A stretch of 64,000 nt of DNA, taken from positions 5,382,348-5,446,347 of the forward strand of contig CM055100.1 in the NCBI GenBank assembly GCA_029204225.1. The letters run 5' to 3'. Source of the stretch: Diphasiastrum complanatum (taxonomy: Eukaryota; Streptophyta; Lycopodiopsida; Lycopodiales; Lycopodiaceae). Shown here in pieces: positions 58,136-64,000 of this stretch (position 1 is the stretch's first letter; the number at the start of each line of letters is the position of its first letter). The position numbers were made by a program, and so were the translations under genes. The notes under the pieces were generated by a model. That model did no database searches. It had not been told where the DNA came from and saw only the letters and a list, made by a program, of their open reading frames with translations.

Positions 58136-59399
58136 TGATTATTGTATGTTAAGAATCATATCCGATTTGATGTATTTTTTATGTAAGCTTGAAATACGAT
58201 ATTGTATAGTTAAATTAGATTTATGGTGTATCTAATTTATTGTATTTCCAGTAGTGATCGGAACGTGACCTGCTATCGACATATCAATCGGGCACTCATC
58301 TTGTAACAAGCTACTCGGATTAGCCATGTAGCCACTTGGAGGGAAATCAACCTTTTTATTTCGTTATGCTATACTTGAGGGCATATCTCAGGTTTGTCAG
58401 TTTATGTGGCCAATATTGGGCCTAAGGCAGGTGGTAGGCTAGTTTAGGGACACTTGTCAGAGACATACGGTTTGTAAAACAATTAACTTTTGATATGCCA
58501 TCTTTGAGAGCTTGAGGTGTGGCTGGACTTTGGTGTGTGGAGGCTCTATGAATCATTGATTAGGGCTTGAAGTCAATCAACAGTCTAGATCACATGTCTT
58601 TGGGAGAGACATGGGCCATTGGATGGAAAGAAACCATTGGATGTGGTTGAAATGGACCCGAAGGGAAGAGAAGTGCAAAGGCACTTTATTTTCTTCAAAA
58701 TATTCAATTAGAAATTTAGATTGGACCCGAAGTAAAAAAGAATGCCAGTTCTTTTTTAAAAAACTTCATTTTAAAATTGTAGTTTATTTTGCAAGGCCAT
58801 TCTCTGGAGAAGGCTATCTTTGCTAGAGGACACCATTTTTGGCCGTTCTTGGGTCAAATTGATTTTTGAAAGTTGTTGCTCATAGCCAGTGGGCAGGGCA
58901 ATGTCATCTAGTAGAGATAAAAACATTTCCAAGAGTTTTCATCACCATTCCAATGAGTGGAATGCGAGTGACCTGATGATGGGCTACATTCATACGCAGT
59001 TTTTCAGTTACTCAAAGATAACTTAGAGTACGCGATTTTCGTCCGCTGTTGTTTTGTGCTCTCGTCATCTAATTCGTACATGCTACTTACTGAATCAATC
59101 TATCTTTCTTATTGCGTTCAGTATCATGTTTGAATGTATGCTTCTTTGTAGTCATTTGTAATTGATAAATCTCTTATTGTTTAGTCTAATTTGTTGAACA
59201 CATCAACGTGGTAATATTTAATACATCATTGTTTGGCTACGAAATCACTTTAGTACTAATGATGTTTCCCCTGTGAACTAGACTCAATACTATTCACATT
59301 TCTTCTGGTCTGGACAATGACCAAAATGGGAGTCTGTTTCATATTTTCCTCTCAGCAAAGGATATAGATCCGTGGAACTTTGGATGAATGTGACAACTC
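58136..59399. other. No recognisable gene
   Basis: Mixed-composition sequence with short frames only (longest 71 codons at 58611-58826, no domain). Parts may be old LTR sequence, but no paired repeat or primer site supports that. Confidence 0.45.
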
Positions 59400-60530
59400 A
59401 TTCAATTCACCGATCTGACTAAGAGCATATACAACTTGATTAGAGCTGCCTCTTATGTAACAATTTTCATGATCAAATTATTGCATCAATTCAGCCCATC
59501 GAGCTTTCCTCTTCCAAAGATCATGTTGATTGCAAAAATACTTAAAGGCTAGTGATCCATATACACTATAAACTTACTACCATCCAAGTAGTGTCTCTAG
59601 GTTTTAAGTGCATGGATTACTGCAAACAATTCATTTTCCTGCGTAGTAGTATAACATAACCAGTGAATTTTTTGCTTTCAAATGCTAGTGGCCTATCCAT
59701 TTGTAATAGAACCACTCCAATTGCAATATCACTTGCGTCAGTTCTCACGACGTAAGGTAAGTTTCTCAAAACACTAATTCGATTTCTTGTTCCAAACAAC
59801 AGGCAGACTAGGTTGATTCCTCTTTTTCTTTTTATTAAGAATCCCTTTTGTTAGATTATTGAGCGGAGTTGCTACCTTAGCATAATCCTCAATAAATCTT
59901 CTGAAGAAAACTGTAAATCCTAAAAATGATTTAACTTGCCTCACAGTTTCCATCATTGGCCATTCAATCACTATCTTGATTTTATCCTCATCAATCTTGA
60001 TCCCATTAACAATGATCTTATGATCGAGATAAAGCAACTCTTGCTTAAAGAATTCACACTTGGAATCTTTAGCGTAGAGTAAGTCCTACCGAAGTTTCAT
60101 CAAGATGATTCCCAAGTGTTCTATGTGTTCCATAAAGGTCTTACTGTAGACGATAATATCATCTAGGAATACCACGACAGACTTTTCCAAATATGAAAAC
60201 GGATATTTATTCTTGACAGTCACCTTATTTAACCCCTTGTAATCCACACACATCTAGAAACCTCCATCTTTCTTCGCTTTTAGAAGAATAGGAGTGCCAC
60301 ATGGTGATTTAATAGGTTGTATATGTCCCATTTTCAGATAAGTTTCTATTTGATTTGAAATTTATATCTCCTCTTTCTCATAAAACTTGATAGGTTGACT
60401 TCTTGGAATAAACTCAATCATGTGGTCTACTGACCTAGCTGGTGGTAAACCATGAGGTAATTCAGTTGGAAAAGCATCTTCAAATTTATTTATGATCTGT
60501 TCTTTCATTGCTTGTTCATGAGTCTATATT
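59400..60530 (-). pseudogene. Ty3/gypsy RT-RNase H remnant with RT core deletion
   Basis: Minus-strand order: pre-RT (FPTELPHGLPPARSVDHMIE, near 60450), RT start (GHIQPIKSPCGTPILL, VDYKGLNKVTVKNKYPF). The sequence then jumps to VVVFLDDIIVYSKTF, so about 60 residues of the RT palm including the K..LDL..GYHQI box are missing. The thumb (LYLDHKIIVNGIKID, FLGFTVFFRRFIEDYAK) and RNase H (VVRTDASDIAIGVVL, then a decayed YLDGSKFIVYMDH) follow. Stops occur throughout. It is oriented opposite to the Gypsy gag at 61920. Confidence 0.85.
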
Positions 60531-61919
60531 TATTGAGTTAAGAATTGCTGAGAATTCACAACCATTTAGATACATATCTGAAACATCCACAACTGGAATA
60601 GCAAATATTGAAAAAACTTCATACTATAAATAGTCCAATGCTTCCATTTCATGAACTATAGAAATCTTATCCGACGGGACACAGAAATCTTTGTGAGAGT
60701 TAGTTCCCAGCCATTTTGCCAAAATAGCCAAAAAAATCCAAAACATATTAAAATTTTAAAAAATACTGCTAAGTAACCTTTGTAGAGTCTTCTGAAGCTC
60801 CGTCTCATTGAGATAGCGACACAAAAATCTCTGCAAAAATTACCTTGCAGGTTAAGACCTTCTGCGAAGGTTCCCAGGATCTAGAATAGCAAAATCAAGG
60901 CCAGAACCCTCGCAGATATCAAAATTTTGGTTTTTTTTGGCAACTAACCTTTGCAAAGAATTTCGAAGCTCCAACTCATTGAGACAGTGATACAAAAAAG
61001 CCTACGAGAATTAGTTTGAATTATTGATTGATCTGTAAGCCAAAAAGTGGTTTTGAACCCTCGCAGACATCAATAACTCTCGCACCACTAAGAAGTAACC
61101 TTCGTAGACCATCCCATTGTCTTCAAAATGTTGTTTTACATCAGTGATGAAGTCTGCGAGAGTTAGTATCCAATATTGATTGATCTTACGTCAGTAACCT
61201 TCGCATCTGCGAGAGTTAACTTTCGTAGGTTTGACATAAGTTGGATCTTGATCCAGATCCATCTACTGCTAAAAAGACAAGAGTTAGTTTCCAATTGCAA
61301 GAAAAGTGGTTTTTTTAACTGCAAAACAATACAAAGAACCCTCGCATGACCAACTCTCGCACTGAGTAGCCTTCACAGATAGGATCAATAAAAAGATCTG
61401 CGTCAAATCTATCTATTGTGAAAATCTGAGGCCAATCAAAGATACCTGAAAAAAACCAAGAAAAATGGCTAAAATTACACTATTAGCCAACTGAAACTGA
61501 TCAAATCTTGTCAAATCTAGGGTGCAGTCACAACATCCATCAAGATCCAACATCTCTAGACTGAACCAAGTGAATGAACCTTAGATCAAGCTGATCAGTA
61601 CCAAGAAAAATTAGTCCGTTACCATTAATACCATCCATCCATCCATCACTTTTTTGTTCCATCCATATTCCATTTTCCATCTTCTCTTAACAGTGTAACT
61701 TTCATCGTGCACATCTGTTAAATCCAACTTTGTCTGTTCCCATCCATACTGATCCATCGTTTAGCGACTCTTTCTTCTTCTTCTTCTTCTTCTTCTTTTT
61801 CTTTTTTACAATTTTTTTTTAAATAAAAAGAGCAAAAAGAAAGTTGAAACACCACCATCATTGTATGGTCCTTGAAGCAATCCACCAACTAGCTACTTTG
61901 CAAAATTATAGTGCTGAAC
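60531..61919 (+). other. Gypsy leader with repeated TGCGAGAGTTA-type motif
   Basis: This non-coding region upstream of a Gypsy gag carries about a dozen copies of CTCGCAG/TGCGAGAGTTA-type motifs at 60660-61440 in both orientations. One near-palindrome (TGCGAGAGTTAACTTTCGTA, 61208-61227) differs from the perfect one at 23001-23020 at two positions. A (CTT)n run lies at about 61768-61798. No primer site or LTR was found to the left, where an opposing Gypsy remnant intervenes. Confidence 0.7.
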
Positions 61920-62941
61920 TATGGAAACCGCCCTTGCAGGATTATCTAAACTAAAGAAGTTCCCTGGTGAAACAATTTGAGACTACACCCATCAAATCTT
62001 CCATCTAGTGAAGGATTGTCCGATTCCTGAACAAATCATCATGGCAAAATACTATGTTGGATTGCCCAAAAAGATCAGATCTAGTATGGAAGAGTTAGCA
62101 TCATATGCGTCACTTGCACAACTCTATAAAGATACTGCCATGATGGAACTGCAGATCTCACATGGGATGATGGATTTTTTCTTCCGCTTTGATAAATCAT
62201 CAGATGGGAAATCAGATGAACAAGAGTCAACAATGAGCGATGATCTAGCAAGAATGGAACCCTATACAAGACAACTAAGTGCAGCAGAGTCAAGCAGATC
62301 AAGTGCAGTAGAAGCCCAAGAACCTTGCACTTCAAGTTCAGGCTGTCCTCAAGCTAATGCTTGCACGGTCACTTTTTTTGAGAAGGATGAATGTACCTTT
62401 TTATTTGGAGATCATCCAAGTACCAGGTGTCCAATCAAGAATTTGTGCTTCTTACAAGGGCAAAATGTAGAGTAGCAAGTTCGACAGCCAAATCCAGGAA
62501 TTCAATGGTCAAAAACATAATCAAACCGACAAGGAGCATGGATGTCAAATTGATGTATCTAAATCACAAGTTTCTTTAACAACCAGTGGCAAGGTGGAGG
62601 TATTGGTCATATCATCTTGAATGTCTCCGAACTCTAAAGAAGATTTTGTGGAAGATCCTAAGGGGAATCTATTACTAGTGTATGCCTATCAACTTAGAGG
62701 CGATGGTGTATTGCACTCGGTAAGATGCTATGGATGCGGAGGAAAACATCGTCGAGCCGAATGTCCACATTTCACAGATCCAAGCATGCTCATGAGGCAC
62801 ACAACAATGCTAAGACCAATTTGCATTTTTTGCCATTACAGTGGTGTATTCCATAGCACCTTGTTCTTCAAAGGTATTTGCTACTTGAGCAGTTGGGTTT
62901 CAAATTGGATGTGTTTCAAGAAAGGTTGCAATATATATTGA
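61920..62941 (+). pseudogene. Ty3/gypsy gag with zinc knuckles, degenerate
   Basis: The frame begins near ATG 61920 (METALAGLSKLKKFPGETI), meets a TGA, and stays open at 62008-62475 (KYYVGLPKKIRSSMEELASY). It is followed by an acidic/Ser-rich stretch and Cys/His pairs. After a break, 62621-62941 contains CYGCGGKHRRAEC, a knuckle with three residues before His like those in the gag at 19627-22600, then CIFCHYSGVFH. Protease and pol are missing. The shared leader motif links this to the Gypsy element at 17430-23950. Confidence 0.75.
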
Positions 62942-63090
62942 GTAACTAAAAGGTGGCAAGCTAGGAATATATATCATAGTCTAATCCCAAGGTGATAGTA
63001 GGTCTAAGATCTGTTGATGTCCATAACACTCTACCTCAATTGCCCTCTTTTTTGTATCTAATGGCATGTGCAATAACTTGATGTGTTTAT

Positions 63091-63330
63091 TCAAACATGT
63101 GAAATTGGCCTAGATTTTATGTGATTGTCATTATCACCATAATCTAAAGCAAAAAAAACTTGCAAAACTTGTACTTTCCTTACTCGCATGATGTCTAAAG
63201 TCCCATGTGTCATGCTAGTTGATGAGTCTATCTCCTGTTGCATTTCCTTTTGCCAAGCTGTCTCATTGTCCCTTTGCTTATTCATAGCAAGAGGGCTTCT
63301 TGGATTGAATGATACCCCTCATGAGTGAAA
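63091..63330 (-). pseudogene. Copia pre-RT fragment, frameshifted
   Basis: On the minus strand one frame gives SIQEALLL and the next AMNKQRDNETAWQKEMQQEI, DSSTSMTHGTLDIM. Together these resemble the Copia segment just before reverse transcriptase (EAL...W..AM..E...L..N.TW.L). It is only about 60 codons long, with frame changes. Confidence 0.5.
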
Positions 63331-63500
63331 GATATACTTAGAATCTATTAGGCCTTTTCCTTCTCTCATGTAGATTGTCGTAACTCTTCCTCTTTACTAG
63401 ACTTCATTGCTTTGCATTTTGTGTCCTCCTTAGTAAGTATTTCAAGGTGTATCTTTCTCCTTACAGTTATCACCCACAATTTTGGTCTTTCCTGATCGCA

Positions 63501-63625
63501 TAGGTTTCTTTCTCCTCCATCTTATTTCATCAACTAGAGGGGTGCTTCTATCAACTAGAGGAGTGCTTCTAGGTTTCTTTCTCCTCCATCTTATTTCATC
63601 AACTAGAGGGGTGCTTCTATCAAAA
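63501..63625 (+). repeat. Minisatellite, 69-bp period
   Basis: A unit beginning TAGGTTTCTTTCTCCTCC (63501) repeats at 63570. Inside it the sub-block CAACTAGAGGGGTGCTTC occurs three times. The rest of 62942-64000 outside this and the Copia fragment shows nothing I can identify. Confidence 0.8.
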
Positions 63626-64000
63626 AATAACTCTCTATTTGGATGGAAAACCAATATTCTACCTTCTTATCTTTTTCTGATCTAAGCACATTGTAACTTA
63701 CATCCAACAACATTGCATACTCTGAGTAGTACCACTTAGCAAATAGTTCTAGAGTACATATTTGTCTCACAAAACTTTGACCAAAGATAGAAATCCTCAA
63801 AGATCTATGTGTGAGACATTTTATTCCTTTCACAACTAACTTTGGCTCAGCGCATCCCCCAATAGTTATGGCTCATAGACCTACAAAGAGATGGCAAGTG
63901 ACTATAATATGGTCTCAAAATTGGCATATATTTTTAATGTTTAGCAAATGGAGCAAAAAACAAGACTATTTTCAATTCAAAACTATATGATAATTAAAAA

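Overview
This is plant nuclear DNA, dominated by retrotransposons. The evidence is one Dof zinc-finger transcription factor (a family of green plants), gag-pol elements of the plant Ty1/copia and Ty3/gypsy lineages, primer-binding sites matching plant initiator tRNA-Met and tRNA-Asp, and long microsatellites. The species cannot be fixed from the sequence. The Dof sequence and the repeat mix would fit a large-genome non-seed vascular plant such as a fern, but that is a guess.

Layout. 1-5.4 kb: a minus-strand Copia-related element with an uninterrupted but scrambled 649-aa ORF, its leader and 5' LTR, followed by an inverted partial copy of the leader and LTR. 5.4-6.9 kb: decayed Gypsy reverse transcriptase and Copia protease pieces. 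7.6-11.3 kb: the Dof gene, the only convincing cellular gene. 11.3-16.1 kb: non-coding, with a diverged tandem duplication and microsatellites. 16.4-31 kb (minus): a deleted Copia, then a decayed Gypsy element (gag, protease, RT, RNase H, integrase) with a motif-rich leader. A full-length, mutated Copia element (23957-30192) sits exactly at the edge of the Gypsy LTR.

31.5-37.9 kb (plus): a complete, probably very young Copia element with two LTRs that read as identical, a 5-bp target duplication and an intact 1317-aa gag-pol ORF. 37.9-49.6 kb: Copia wreckage, a miniature terminal-repeat element (TRIM, 39161-39862), a head-to-head Copia junction at about 42302, and two Copia bodies sharing one LTR, the second being the likely helper family of the TRIM. 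49.6-53.2 kb: a minus-strand LTR element with a leader tandem array, a coiled-coil pseudogene and a short Copia scar. 53.2-59.4 kb: mostly featureless, with a GC-rich block at 54.8-56.4 kb and a Copia RNase H tail near 58 kb. 59.4-63 kb: two opposed Gypsy remnants. 63-64 kb: a Copia RT fragment and a small minisatellite.

How it fits together. The window is a nest of LTR elements around one regulatory gene. I see no new multi-gene system. The observations most worth following are the scrambled Copia ORF without stops, the TRIM and its relative, a 12-bp palindrome recurring in unrelated Copia LTRs and leaders, the repeated palindromic motif in two Gypsy leaders, and the apparently intact Copia element.
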